Assembly (NCBI RefSeq): GCF_051020955.1
Contig: NC_135013.1
Coordinates: forward strand, 37,649,302 to 37,713,301
Direction: 5' to 3'
Origin: Megalopta genalis
Taxonomy: Eukaryota > Arthropoda > Insecta > Hymenoptera > Halictidae
DNA: 64,000 nt
The notes beneath the pieces are model-generated. The model was not told the origin of the DNA and ran no database searches. It saw only the letters and a list, made by a program, of their open reading frames with translations. Shown in pieces: positions 1-11,900 of this stretch. The position numbers and the translations under genes were made by a program. Within the stretch, counting starts at the first letter, position 1, and each line of letters begins with the position of its first letter.

Positions 1-336
1 GGACCGGCTCGACAGGGACGAGCGCGGCTCGGGAGTTCGGGTTAGCTCGTTCGACCCGTTATCCCTTCTCTCCCGGAGTCCCGAGTCCTCCCTACCTGTC
101 CTTGCTTCGATTCGAACGAGTCCCTCCAACTCTCTCCCCTCCGGGGACGCACGAAAACTCCTCCCCACCATTCGATGTACTTCACCGGCTGGCGGGCGAC
201 GATCGCGATTGCGAGCCGCCGCCGCCGCTTCTCCACCAAACCCGAGGTAGACTCGTTCTGTTCCCCTACGCGGTGTTCCCCACCACCGAGGCAAACAGCG
301 ATGCTAGCCGGCGAGCCTTCTACGCTCCCGCCACGG

Positions 337-344
337 TGACGTCA
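337..344. promoter_or_regulatory. perfect CRE palindrome TGACGTCA
   Basis: The full 8-bp cAMP-response element is seen once, inside a GC-rich stretch about 1.55 kb upstream of the spen ATG. CREB/ATF-family bZIP proteins bind this sequence. Use at this position is an inference. Confidence 0.4.
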
Positions 345-1137
345 CTCCGAGTAGTGTAGTGCAGTGAGGAGGAGCGAAGTCGGCTCCATCCGCGTTACAT
401 GGCCCAAGTGAACGAAGCTAGTGCGTTTAAGGCGTACATATACAAGCGTGCATTGTAGCGAATCGAGTCGCCGATCACACACCGATATATACCCGTTTTA
501 ATTCGTTCGATTAATGCACGTTACGTGACAAGTACCGAGTAGTTACTCGATCGGTTGGTAAAAGGGTATCCGAGAATCCGCGGCGACTCGCTTTCACCGA
601 AACATGTATTGTATTCGACGTCGTTCACGATACCGTTCCGAAACGAGATGTAACGTACAAGGCGAGGTGAATTAATCGAGTGACATGTGAATTATAAAAG
701 AAATTTAAAAAAAAAAAAAAGAAACGAAGAAGTTCCGCTGAGTGAGTACACATCGTAAATATAAGGAAATTAAAAGAAATAAAAAAAAGAGGAAGGAATA
801 TAAAGTAGTGTCGTGCCCGCGGTTCTGAGAGGTTCGCGCGTTTTAAATTTAACCAAGGAAGAAAACGCCGACGGTTGGTTCTATCGTCCGGTAGATCGAT
901 TGTTTATTAGTGGGGTTTTCCGGGAATAGTTCAGGCGGTTACCGTGGCCTCCTTGTTCTCGGGTGTTCGGCGTGAACGAGGCTGTACGAAATATTCCCGT
1001 ATATAATCGACGCGAGTGTGATTATGCTCAACAAATATGCGTTGGGATGTATCGGCCGCCCGACCGCGTTGTGCTCGGTGTGCTTGGTGTGACGTGTGAT
1101 TAGCCGCCTTTCTTCATACGCGATTCAGTGGTGTACG

Positions 1138-1401
1138 ATGTGGTGTACGGCGACGGTCCTGATCTTTATAGCCGTTGTCATCAGTGGTGTCCACTATCAA
1201 GGCTTCTCCTCCTCCTTCTTCTCTTCGTCTCCGTCGTCGTCGTCGTCGTGGTTGTTGTTGTCGTCGACGTGCGTCGCGACGCAAAAATTTAATCGCGAGA
1301 GCCCCGTTGCCACCCTCTTCTATCGGCCGATCGTTCCACAGCGCTGCCCTGACGACAGCACTCGTCCTGCCTGGGGTCACTACCTTCCGGCTAGTGACTA
1401 A
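1138..1401 (+). other. 87-codon upstream ORF with a hydrophobic N-terminus (doubtful)
   Basis: The ATG at 1138 has A at -3 and opens an 87-residue frame ending at the stop at 1399-1401. After the start come a run of hydrophobic residues (about residues 5-17) and then a Ser-rich tract produced by the TCC/TCG trinucleotide repeat. I recognise no family. If the leader is unspliced this would be an upstream ORF of the spen mRNA. It may be chance: trinucleotide repeats keep frames open. Confidence 0.2.
1226..1266. repeat. trinucleotide microsatellite (CGT)n/(TTG)n
   Basis: Runs of CGT followed by GTT/TTG triplets lie in the presumed spen leader. This is simple sequence, likely polymorphic in length. 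Confidence 0.85.
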
Positions 1402-1645
1402 TGTTAATCTGTTTGTTGCCAGTGATTAAATTGAGAGTGTCCGAAGTGGGAGGAAGCTCCTTCGTTCGTCGTGGTATACACGTAACGGTTCCTTCGTTTT
1501 CGTCGCGTGTGAGTCGCGAGCCCTGCCACGAGTTCCTCGTGAATCGGATAGGAGATCAATTCTATGTCGATTCGGATTACCAATACGCCACGGATCCATT
1601 TGATTTCTGCTCGCGTGAAACAAAACAAAAATTGATATAAATATT

Positions 1646-1701
1646 GTATATATATATATACATACACGCATACATATATATATACGTATATCTATATCTA
1701 A
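1646..1701. repeat. (TA)n-rich microsatellite
   Basis: Interrupted TATATA runs with embedded CATACA/CGTATA lie just upstream of the spen start codon, within the presumed leader. Confidence 0.8.
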
Positions 1702-1874
1702 ATATTAAAAAAAAAAAAGTATACATATAGGGAAGAAGCAGGAGAGGCTTCTTCGGCCGACCCGCTGGCGGTATTGAATATCGGTGGTGTGGTGAGAGTG
1801 ACGTGATTAGCGTCGGGCGAAGTTGTGTGTCGTTGTACAGTGCCGCCAAACGATACCACAACATCCGATCCCAA

Positions 1875-1901
1875 ATGAAGAGTTCGGAGCAAAATGGTTA
1901 G
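1875..1901 (+). CDS. 8-codon upstream ORF overlapping the spen start codon
   Basis: An ATG at 1875 opens the frame MKSSEQNG and stops at TAG 1899-1901. It is out of frame with, and runs through, the spen ATG at 1894. Its own context is weak (C at -3), whereas the spen ATG has a near-ideal insect context (CAAAATGG). Ribosomes that initiate here would terminate just past the spen start, so it should lower spen translation except through leaky scanning. The frame is directly visible; its use is inferred. Confidence 0.5.
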   Translation: MKSSEQNG

Positions 1902-1976
1902 AGAGACACGTCACCTGTGGGTTGGAAATCTGCCGGAAAACATCCGAGAGGATCGCATACGAGAACATTTCAAACG
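1894..1976 (+). CDS. spen: Split ends (SPEN/SHARP family), first coding exon, partial RRM1
   Basis: The frame begins MVRETRHLWVGNLPEN and continues through IREDRIREHFKR. This matches the start of SPEN-family proteins almost residue for residue, beginning at the initiator Met. It supplies beta-1 of RRM1 with the RNP2 motif LWVGNL (residues 8-13) and most of helix 1. SPEN proteins are very large nuclear RNA-binding corepressors with N-terminal RRMs and a C-terminal SPOC domain, acting in Notch, EGFR/Wnt and nuclear-receptor signalling. The start is supported by the conserved N-terminus and by CAAAATGG. Coding similarity ends at codon 28 (CGG), where ACG|GTACGT makes a good 5' splice site. Readthrough to the stop at 2104-2106 gives non-conserved residues. 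Only about 28 residues of a multi-thousand-residue protein are present; no other spen exon is in the window. Confidence 0.93.
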
Positions 1977-1982
1977 GTACGT
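1977..1982 (+). other. spen: 5' splice donor of spen first coding exon
   Basis: Exon ...AAACG is followed by GTACGT: G at -1, A at +3, G at +5, T at +6. The exon ends after the second base of the Arg28 codon. A second GT four bases on (TAC|GTATCC, 1981) is a weaker match. Family members continue RYGRVES, which either site could restore from the next exon. Confidence 0.7.
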
Positions 1983-4900
1983 ATCCCCCTTACCTATGTT
2001 TTCATACCTTTTCTGTTCTTCTATTTTTTTTCTTTTCATCGCATGCCTTTCAACGAAAGGCACCTTACGTAACTGTGCATGTGTGTGCCACCACGGGTAC
2101 AACTAACATGCACACTTACGTGACCACACGTAACTGCACGCATGCTAATTATACAAGAAACATAGTAAAATTCGAGGCATGCCATTTGGCAACAATCGTG
2201 TACGAAGCGTATGTACACGGTCCTGTCTCCCGTGTGTTTTCGTTTACAATGTATCGTATACCTAGGTCGCGTTTAATATACACGGACACGGACCTTGAGA
2301 CTCCCAAGATTTATGGCCTTTTCAATTCGCCGATGTTTCCAATTTACCCTTAGGCCCATGAACCAAACGAAAACATTGCAGGTGGACTACTTCAATTATC
2401 TTTTTATGCGTTTAAGGAAGCTGGGATATAGCTTCGCTATTGTTGCTGTAGTCCGGGCGCACGGTCAACAATATTGTCCCCTAGAATTTTACGACTGCAC
2501 GGTCGTGGGCTGTGGCTGTGTCTGCCAGGGCTTTACTCCTCCGTCTGCCAGCCAATTCAGAATGTAAAGTGCCCCGTGTTATTACGATGTTCCATGACCT
2601 GTAAATGAACGCGACGAGGAAGAGAGAGATGCAGCCGTTTGTTCGTTATTTACAAGCTGTTTGTTTATGTCTAGCATAGAAGGTGGGGGAAGGGCGCATT
2701 ATCAGTTTCGTTGAAACCGGAATTCAAGAGCACGTAAGGTGTCTACCCGATGTTTTCGACTCCGTACGTAGACGGAGGATTCTGAACGCGTGTGTCCACA
2801 CACCCACGCTTCGTACACACGCACGAGGAGAGACACGCATCTACACGCGCCCGCGGGCCAGCGCGTGTACAAACGTGCGATATACGGAGAGCCTTGGCTC
2901 TGTCTCTCCTCTCCTCGTAGCGTGAGCGCGCCGTCATTTGTTTTTTCCCCGAAGTAATAATAGCTGAGGACAGCCATTTTGAGAGCTCGCAGCGGCACGA
3001 AGTTATTGTTCGACAGTGGCGCTCAAACCAGGGATCCGCGCGCCAGGGCACGCCTTAGGCACGTTTTGCGGAAGAAAGCTATGATTCTGACGGTGAACGA
3101 TGTTCATTTTATTAATGTTTTAGCCTGCGGCGTGCCCATTGCCGTTTTAACGAGGTTACAATTGTTGCTGGGTGTCTGGAAACGATTATGGGGAAAAAAT
3201 ACTTTGTGGAAATTAGGATAGGCGAAATAAACTAGTTTTCTAGTTTAATATTTATATCTTGGAGCTCGATATTTGACTTTTCTTGATTTTGGTCGTTTAA
3301 AAATTGAATTTCGTTGTCTCAAGTTATATAATGGTTTCTTATCGAGACGCATTATACGTTTCCTGTATTTTTGGAATACTTAACGAACACTTACGTGACT
3401 ACGAGGTCATTTTCTTACCGGTTAAACTTATTTTGTAGATATTATCGTGGCGTAGGCACAAAATCGTACTTCCTACAGCGTTCATAATTTTATTATAAAA
3501 CATTTCAAGTAAAACCTGTGACGTTAAATCATTCTATCCACGGTATCGTGGAAACAGTGATTCTGTGATTTATGTTAGACGTATTCGCTCGTTTAATAAT
3601 ATGCAAGTATCCTGCATGAATGAAGTAGACATATTGTATACAAAGGAGCGGCTCTAAAATGCATGTAGAATTGTTAAAGAGCAAGTATCGAAGTAGGAAA
3701 ACAGAAGTGAAAACTAACGGTGACGTTAGCAAAGTGACGCTCAACTTGCGGATACTTATTTGACCGTTCGAGACAACAGACTATTGAGTCTTCTTCTTGT
3801 TATAATCCAAGATACATCGTATTTTCAGGCATTACCGTTTCTTTTATCCACGAACTACATATAAGATTATAAAAATGTACTTCCAATTATATTTTCTACG
3901 ACTTCTCTACTGAACAGTGCAGTGCAACTGTTGCTAAATATTTTCTAGAGTACATTCCCGCTTGTACATTTCTTTATTCCTTAAAATATCTTTCTGTACT
4001 ACATTTTTTGCAGCATTCGATTATTCTATACTAGTACGTTAGTGTTTCTGATCTACTGAATACGAAATATACTGTAAATAGTGTATTTTATATAAAATTA
4101 GTATTTCTAATTCATGTTAATAGTCGCTAGGTTGACTGCATTAATCAAACTACACAAAGAAATCTTTAATTTCCAGTGAGGTTGGGCATGACCTTGCGAT
4201 GTTTTCAGCAAGGACTTCCGTTTTCATTGTACTGTTAATTTTTCTTATCGAAACGCACGCACGTCGGTGAATATTCGCATCACCAACGGCGTTACATTTT
4301 ACGTGCCAGCTGGCGATACTTGGTTTGTACACTGGCTTCGGTCTTACGGTCGTCTACCGTGCGTTATAGCCTTAAAGGTTCGTCCTTAAAATGGCGGGTG
4401 GCGTCGTTACGCCGTTGACCTCTCGTTTCTCGAAACCGTCGGTACGCGGACCGTGATATTTCTCCCGACGTGTCTTCAAACTCTTTCCATTATATTCTCG
4501 TTTAAAAATAGTTCAGTGAACCTCCCAGTGACACGTAATATTTCCGAAACACATACATACAAGTATTTCGCGTACCACATAACCTACAACGTCTCGTTCG
4601 AGAACAACGTGACAGCCTTGCTGAGCATTATGTAAAGATAATTACAGGTTTAATTTGATTTTACGCGTACCAGCCGGATTGGAAGGTCTACAATCGTCGT
4701 CGTAACAATCGCCGAAGGTAAAAGAATAAAATTAGCGAAGTAGTGACGAACACGGTGGCGCAGAAAAAACAATAAATCGAAAATAAAGAATGCTGTCGTG
4801 TCTCGCATGTGCCCCGCAGAAGTCCGTGGTTCGGTTCGAAGGTCTGTTTTGAAACGCACAGCCGCTGCACTCTTCTGTGTACGGTACGTGCATCGTATTC

Positions 4901-5003
4901 TGGAATCGCGCGTTACACCCACTCGCTGAAACGTACATTTCTCCTGTGCAACCAGACACGCATAGAGCGCGACGTATCACCGAATTTCTCTGCGCACAAT
5001 GTA

Positions 5004-5006
<3 letters not shown>
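1983..5006. other. intron sequence without recognised gene
   Basis: Mostly unique sequence. The first kilobase is moderately GC-rich with an alternating CA/CG stretch near 2790-2890. From about 3230 to 4140 it is AT-rich. No frame resembles a known protein and no transposon ends were recognised. Confidence 0.6.

Positions 5007-5067
<61 letters not shown>
5007..5067. repeat. (GA)n microsatellite, about 30 units, GA on + strand
   Basis: An uninterrupted GA dinucleotide run. The purine strand is the spen sense strand. GAGA-type sequence can bind GAGA factor in insects; binding here is inferred. Confidence 0.97.
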
Positions 5068-5070
<3 letters not shown>

Positions 5071-7839
5071 ACCGTATCCATCGAGTGTGCACATGTATAT
5101 ATGTATACGCCTCTGTGCACAAGTAATATGCACACGTATCGCGTTCGCAATTTATGGTCACACGGAGATAAGAGTATACGCAGCTTTCCAGCACACAGAG
5201 CCGTGCCCGGCTCGTCGTGCACACGTACCACACACACCTACGCTACGCGTTGACCAAAAACTCGTTTTTTATTTCTCTGCGTGACATAAATAAATACTCC
5301 GGGTAATAAATCTCGCAAAATTTCGTTGAACACGGGTTGGATAGTGTTGGCTCGGAAATTTTTCTGAGAAAAACTGGGAAGGACTTTTTCGGGCCAGGCC
5401 AATATTTACAATTTCCGTGGGTGCGTGTGCGACGGGCACGTCGGTGTATTGACAGAATGCTTGAGAATTCAAACGTGTGTGAGCGCGCACGCGTACATAT
5501 ATGTGTGTGCGGCGGGTTGCCGGCGTATTTTGTTATATTGATCGCGCGTGGTCGACCACCTCCCCTTCTCCAGCCTCACTCTCTGCCCCATCTCTCTCTC
5601 CCCACCCCATACCCTACCGCGCCCCTGCACCCCATGCTCACCCCACCTAGCCGTTCTGCGCCTCGTCCTCGTGTTCCACTCGACGTCACCCATCCGAAAA
5701 CCTTCGACTCTTCGACAACCTCCAGTCACACGTATTTTCGTGTGTGGGTGCAAGCTACGATGATATACGAGCTGTCACAAATATGTATCCAAGTTACATA
5801 GCTCCTATGTGTGCGAGAACTCGACGGACCCGTGTGTGCGCGTCGATGTTGCTTCCTTATAGCGGCAATCGAATTCCTCGGTTCTGCAATCAAACGCGTC
5901 TTAACGCGTTCGCTGCCGAGCGAGTACATATTTCGTTGCTTTCGTCTCCGGACTTGGAATTGTCAAGATCAGAATCACAGTTTCATGAGAAAATTTGCTG
6001 CCGGTCAGTATTGACCCAGTCGAAATGTACCTACAAATTAAAGAGCACAAGATATGCGCACCGTCTTATTGTAGAATCCGAGCATTCTGAAATAGATATC
6101 TCGCCGGCTAAATAGAAATTATTCTCGAGGAATAGGTTCTAGCTATATGGCCGGCTCTAGAGCCCAAGCTATAAGTGTTCGAATACCCTTATTTGGATAC
6201 TCTGGTTAGGCTATCCGGAAGCACATGATACTTAAATATTTTAACAAATTGTCCTATTTTACACTTTGCTGAGAAGTTCTCCAGTCTTTCTAGAATAAAG
6301 ATTTGTAACTGTTCCATGTCTGCACCTGGGATAATATTTTCGTCTGCCGCCGGCACTTGCTTCTTAGCTGTAAACATAGCACCGCGGCAGTGCCGCCGAC
6401 ACTTATCCATCGTTTTGCGTATTAGAGCGTTCAGAGAACAAATTCTGAACAGCTGCAAGTACTCGGCACAATCTGAAGTCCAAACGTTTGAACTGTTCTA
6501 TGCTTTTTGCTAGAAAATGTTAATCGCGCTCGTCATCGGCGGTTTGGAATGACGATCGACAATGGCGTGATCGCCGGTGGACACGGAATTGCATCACACT
6601 TTTCCCCAATCGGCTTTCCCGGCGTAAAAGGGTTTCGGGATTCGGCAGACCGAGGTCTCCCGAAGAACACCTGCTCGGAGAAAAAGCCGATACCGCCAAA
6701 TTTCTTCATCCGTCGACCCTGGTCTGTGGTACGGTATCTGGCAAGCGGCCGGCATTGCGTTTCAGATCGAAACGACTTCGTTGCCTTCTCCTTCGTGTCT
6801 CGCGGCAGCAGCGTGTCTCTCGGTTCTCCCGACGTTGCCGCGTCCGCGCCGGTCGTTTACGCGTTGCTGGCTCGGCAACGCCGCATCTTTTGCCCTCTCA
6901 CACGGCGAACACGACCGACTGAGTTGGCAGCTTGGTAAACGGACCACTCCGTGTACTTGCCTCGATCATCGTTCTGCGAACTCGCACATTAGTTGGTCGC
7001 CCGTTCTTCAGCCAGAGAGATCCGAACGGATAGTTTCTCGTTTCCCAGTGTTGGCGAAAAAATCATACCGCTTTTCAGAAAAAAAGAAAGAGAGATAGAT
7101 AGAGGTCCATGGAATATCTAGTATAGCACAGGATTACGGTGTTTCGTACGTAACGGAAAATTGTGTGAACAACGTACAGTGATCCGTTGCTGGGTACGCC
7201 CTTGTTCGAGTCGAAACAATGAAATGTCGCAAAAGAAAAAGTATTTCCGTAACAGTCTCTGCCGGAAGCAACGATTCGTCGTTGGTTCGGCACGTACGGC
7301 GAAATTTATCGCTTCAAATACGCCCGGAATATTTCCAGGCCCGGCTGATCGTTCTCCGCATGGGTCAAAGCGAACCGTCCATCGCTGGCTGTCGACTCGG
7401 ATGGTTTATAATGCGTCGAGTGTGTATAATACTTATAGAATAATGCAGTCTATGCATGTCTCCGCATAATGCCAGGATATACGTGCGCCTGTATGCGCGA
7501 GGATACGTGCATAAACGTGGACGTGTAGTCGACGTATGCTCTCGGAGGGTTCTTGGCCGCGTAGAACACACGACTGACTTTCACCGACTAAGGCGCCGAG
7601 TTCACAAGGGAGGTGGACAGCGTACAAGACGTTCCGAAAACATCGGTTATCTACGGCCTATAACTCCTATGGATTGTCCAGCTTTTAGAGCATTCTGTGG
7701 GTCCCATTTCTAGATTATTCGAGACTTTTCCTCTGCGAACTTAATTCGGGAAACTTAGCCAACACAATGCTATCCAAAATACAGGTTAAAGGATAAATAA
7801 ATCCTAGGCGTACCATACCCAAGAGGGTATGGTACTTAT
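5068..7839. other. intron sequence; C/T-rich and CpG-rich blocks
   Basis: Holds a C/T-rich stretch at about 5550-5650, a perfect 12-bp palindrome GGCTCTAGAGCC at 6153-6164, and a CpG-rich block at about 6520-7070. The block contains GCGTTGCTGG...CGGCAACGCCGC at 6861-6884, related to motifs at 10.4 and 14.6 kb. No credible coding frame was seen. Confidence 0.55.
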
Positions 7840-7930
7840 ATATTGAATATAATATAATATCTTTATAATAATTATAATTATAATATTATTATAATAATTA
7901 TATTTATATTATTGAATTTGAATTATTATA
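7840..7930. repeat. AT-only self-complementary stretch
   Basis: Alternating TATAATA/ATTATAA blocks make several overlapping inverted repeats over about 90 bp with almost no G or C. Cruciform- or slippage-prone low-complexity DNA. Confidence 0.7.
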
Positions 7931-7965
7931 CTAATATTTGAATACTAAACCTATCGGTCACAAAA

Positions 7966-8085
7966 GATGTCTGACATGTGTTGCTTTAGAAAAATTCCAA
8001 GGCTGAACTGATTTAGACATATTGCCATTTTTATTACAACGCGGGTTTGAATTGAGAAATTTATTCAATGTTTTCCTATGGGAGA
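7966..8085 (+). repeat. dispersed repeat, copy 1 of 2 (second at 13062-13180)
   Basis: Begins ATGTCTGACATGTGTTGC and is clearly related, same strand, to 13062-13180 (ATGTCTGACATACGTTGC), with shared blocks GCTTTAGAA, TTACAACG and GTTTGAAT. Ends were not defined. Probably a decayed interspersed element. Confidence 0.6.
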
Positions 8086-8301
8086 CTGTGCGATTTCAAT
8101 AATTTTAGGCCTAAATCTACCAAACAAGACAAAATCGTCAGCTACATGTTTTTAATATTGCTGAAATTATAAAAACTATTTCATAGAAAATCATTGAATA
8201 CATTTTTCAATTCAAGCATACATTGTAATAGAAATAGAAATAAATACAATCTTTTCGTCGCTTTAAAGCAACACTCGTTAAGATAAACTTAAACAATATG
8301 T

Positions 8302-8958
8302 TTAACCCTTTTAGCATCGAACGACGATATATCGTTGCGCCTCTGTTAGAGCCTTATTATACTCATCACAAAAGATCTGCGTTTAAGTATAACTTCATAA
8401 AAAGTTAAAATGGTTCATATTCGATGCAACACAAGTGAAAAAATGTTTATTAGATCAACTTTTTGTTATATCTTATGTTGTTTCGTGCCGAGGGTCTGTA
8501 TATGCCAGAGTGAATCTTTCACGAATTTCAGGAAAGTAAATGTTGAAAACGATAGCCAATATAACCCGCGCCCGTTATTTTCGGAAATACCCGGTCCTAA
8601 ACATTTGCCACCGAACATATCCAAACCAATAGAATATTTCGATTTATTTTTTACGTACCAATTTCTGAACATGTTGATTTTTTCTATGTGCAATTACGTT
8701 TTGAAAAAGAGAAATTACTTTGTACGATTTTTATTGTCTTATACTTATGTTATTCTTATGATTTTTAACAAATATCGAAACTTCATTGGTATTGATTTAT
8801 TCTCCATTCCTTTCGCAATATGCTGCTTTTTGAATTTTGTAAATATCACGCCTACTTTGGTTTTTACGAGCATTTTCGCAAACCTCTACAAATTCGCCGA
8901 TTCGGCCCGGTATTCTTCGCCTAGGTACGCTTCTTTCGCTCGGTGCTAAAAGGGTTAA
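8302..8958 (+). mobile_element. piggyBac-like element remnant with TTAA target duplication
   Basis: Bounded by TTAA (8302-8305 and 8955-8958), with inverted ends CCCTTTTAGCATCGAACGA and, on the other strand, CCCTTTTAGCACCGAGCGA (17 of 19 identical). TTAA duplication with CCC termini is the hallmark of the piggyBac superfamily. The interior carries a transposase fragment in the sense orientation. At 657 bp it is far shorter than an autonomous element (typically more than 2 kb), so it is internally deleted. Confidence 0.8.
8410..8949 (+). pseudogene. decayed piggyBac-like transposase fragment
   Basis: A 179-residue frame inside the TTAA element. Residues about 58-82 contain GPKHLPPNISKPIEYFDLFF, which resembles the N-terminal part of the piggyBac transposase domain (a Gly-Pro-Lys start, then a Tyr-Phe-x-x-Phe-Phe block followed by the helix leading to the TNxYA motif). 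The sequence then loses similarity where TNxYA is expected and runs into hydrophobic, low-complexity residues. None of the catalytic Asp region is present, and full transposases are roughly 500-600 residues. The start and the last ~90 residues are probably non-native. Non-functional. Confidence 0.65.
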
Positions 8959-11900
8959 AATAAAACACGTAGAACCAGTCATTTTGACCAGCATACTATA
9001 TTTGGCGTTATTAAGTGCTCCATTTGTTAACGTAAGATGAAGGAAGTTTCGAAATATGTATATATTTTTTATCCCGTTGACAAAAGTTGTATGCGACAGG
9101 ATTCCAATATTTTGGATTTATATAATCTTGCAGTTTGCAGGAAGTTCGTAGCTGTCTTACCGCGAGTTACCCAACATATTTGCCGTTTTTCATCAGATAT
9201 TATTTTTTGCGCAGTTCATTCCTCTCGACGACATATTCTAATCCGTTTCTTTCTAGTATCACGACCTCCTGCACAGCGTAATGTATTGAAAACTATTCCC
9301 CGATCGGGAATTGAATTACAAAAATCTTTCTTGTATCATTCACCCCCGTGCATGCCGCCGTTCAGTAGTATAAAATCGAATGGGTCAAGTATACCGTTCA
9401 GTGACCCTGTTTAATAGTTGTTAAACGTGAGCGCCCCCATTTTTCTTTGAAGCATGCTGCATGCGCAAATAACGGGACGAAACGTTTTCAGTGTACCTGG
9501 CATTTTCCTGGCAATTCCGTCCCGCAAAAAAAAAAAAAATAGAAATACACGACAAAGACTCGCCGTGGGATTTGTTATTACATCGCAGTGGTGTTAAAAA
9601 ATATCGTACGGAAATAATTTAGAAATAAGTTTCTGAAGAGTTTCTTGTGTATATACGTCGAAGCATAAACCTTTTCTCGAAATTTCTTTTTCAGGCGACC
9701 AGCGTTCCAATTTCTATATTAGGAAAAATATCCAATATGGCCGCCCCGCGGACGCTGGTCCCAGCATTCCAACGTCGCTCCATGGATTCCCAAACTCGTT
9801 TCGAAAAACGTTCCGAGTTCTCGAGTGCGTTCTATGGCGAACCTTCTAAATTTATAATTGACCTTTCGTTGAACGAATAAATCTGAATATTCTGGAGCGA
9901 CGAAGTTCGCAGAAAATTGTGCGTTTAGGGACATGTTCGACGATCAAACCCCTTATTTTCCAAACACCTTGTGTGCACACTTTCGCGAGCACCTCGCTAC
10001 GGTGTTTGTCTTCCTCGAGTCCTGAACCCTGCGAGCCAACCCTAAAAATAGCCTGGGCACCTCGAACACCCCAGTTGCTGAACTTCAACGTTCTCACTCC
10101 CTCTCTCTCTTTCACTCTTCGCTACAATGTGTAACGTTCGCGTTGTTTCGTATTAATAGAATGCTTTGCGAACTTCGAGGTGCAGGAAACGCACGCGATA
10201 AGTCGCGCGAACAAACCCGCTCCTGCGGCGCGCGGGCGATAAATGCCCGTCACGACGCCGGGCCAATTCTTTCAGCCCTTTTTCCCGATTTTTTTCCCCC
10301 GGTCGCTCGTCCATCGCAACTTTTCGGTTCCGCGAACGCCGATGGTTTTTGTTAGTCACGTACCCGCGCCACGGAAACGTGCTCGAGTGACCCAGAGGGC
10401 TCGCGAGAAATTGTAGATCTGGAATCGATAGAGTTCGCAGGCGGCGTTGCCGGCTGGTGCGCTCCTCGCCAGCCCCCGCGAGCCGGCAACGCCGCGCTCC
10501 CCTCGTTCTTGGGGCCAGCCGGAACGTACACGTTTTTGTAGATTTCAAGGCCTCTCCATTCGGATTAAAAAAATAATCCCTCCGCTGCCGGGCCCCTATA
10601 TGCCGACTTAATTGTATCGCATTACGTGTTCGGAACGTTTGTTGCTTTCCGTCCCCCTTTCCCCCAGGAATTCTTACTTATTTTTCATTCGTCCGCAGTT
10701 TCGCCTATCTGCCGGATCTGCCTCAGATAATAATAATAATAATTCCCTAAGAACACGGGGGTATAATAGGTCCGGCGTGATTTCTGATAGAACTTCTTTC
10801 AGGTCTGGTTTAGTTTTCCTATTATATTTTATAACTCATAATTAACACGAAACCAATTGAGACTGTATTTATTTATTTTCTATAGAAGAGTCTGCATAAT
10901 TTCAACAACTTGAACACAGAACATATTGTGTTCGTCAAAATGATTCGTCACACATTTTTTCTGTAAATATTGTTTTAATTGTAAAGACACTCCCACAGGA
11001 AATAATTTCATAAATATCTGAAGAGTTAAGCATACATTACGATGAAAGTGGCGAAAAGTCTATGTAAATTCAGTTTTGTTATTTTTATAAAGAAGCACAC
11101 GTTACTCGCTTTTAGTACTTGGCAGATTCAGTGCTAGTACATGGTTATATTATAGTTAACGTGTGTAATCTTGTAAGAATGGCAAGCTTGAATATATCTA
11201 GCTATTTTTATTGCACTATACATATACGTATTTAATCATTTCCTATGAAGTATTCTTCATAATTTGTACAATTTTTGAAAAAGAAATATGAAACCGGTCG
11301 TGTCGACCGGCTTGGTAAGTTCAATGTAAATTATATTCTATTTAGTCCTCCTTTAGCAATGTATATTTTAATCACTCGCCGAGACTGAGCAGGACTCGGA
11401 TCCTTTTCTGGGCATTGTCAGTGACTGTCGACAACTAGCAGATCCCTAGTCGTTTCGGGTGGAAAATGAATGCGTAACGGAGCCACGAGGTTAATATATG
11501 AAGAAAGAACAAAGGAATCTTTCTCACCGCGTGTTCGGTTGATATTTTTCAAGCGTCGGAATAAGTAGAGCGGGGCTCCGTTTGAAACGCCTCGAGGGGC
11601 CCGGTAATCCGAGATCCGGAACCAGCCCGAGACATCCGGACTGGGGAAGGGCCCCGGGTTCTCTCAGGGACAAAGGGAATTGCCATAATAGATCGGTCAA
11701 ATAACGACACCATCGCCTTTCTTGCTTGCGAAACCGCGCTGCGCCGAGCCGAGCCGAGGATTCTACTTTTTACTCCAGGGCATAGAAATATCGATGAATT
11801 CAACCGAACCGAACATCCTGACAATAAGTCACTTATTCGTACTGCGGATCTCTCCGCAAACCTGGCGCTATTTTCGTGAGCAACCGTTTATGAGGGTCGT

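Larger units (their letters stand above)
1..1893 (+). promoter_or_regulatory. spen: promoter-proximal region and 5' leader of spen (extent uncertain)
   Basis: CpG-rich, non-repetitive sequence directly upstream of the spen start codon, with several A-runs (about 705-720 and 780-788) and many upstream ATGs. No conserved protein is seen in any frame. I infer that most of it is 5' untranslated leader and core promoter. The transcription start and any leader introns cannot be fixed from sequence. Donor-like (GCGAG|GTGAAT near 665; TGA|GTGAGT near 741) and acceptor-like (TTGTTGCCAG near 1422; TTGTACAG near 1842) sites exist, so the leader may be spliced. Confidence 0.55.

Noticed and set aside
1823..2353. 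176-codon ORF overlapping the spen start
   Set aside because: Different frame from spen and runs into the intron. The conserved spen N-terminus defines the coding frame.
6189..6458. 89-codon minus-strand ORF with ordinary-looking amino-acid composition
   Set aside because: No family recognised, no Kozak or splice support, not long enough to exceed chance in 64 kb. A protein search would decide.
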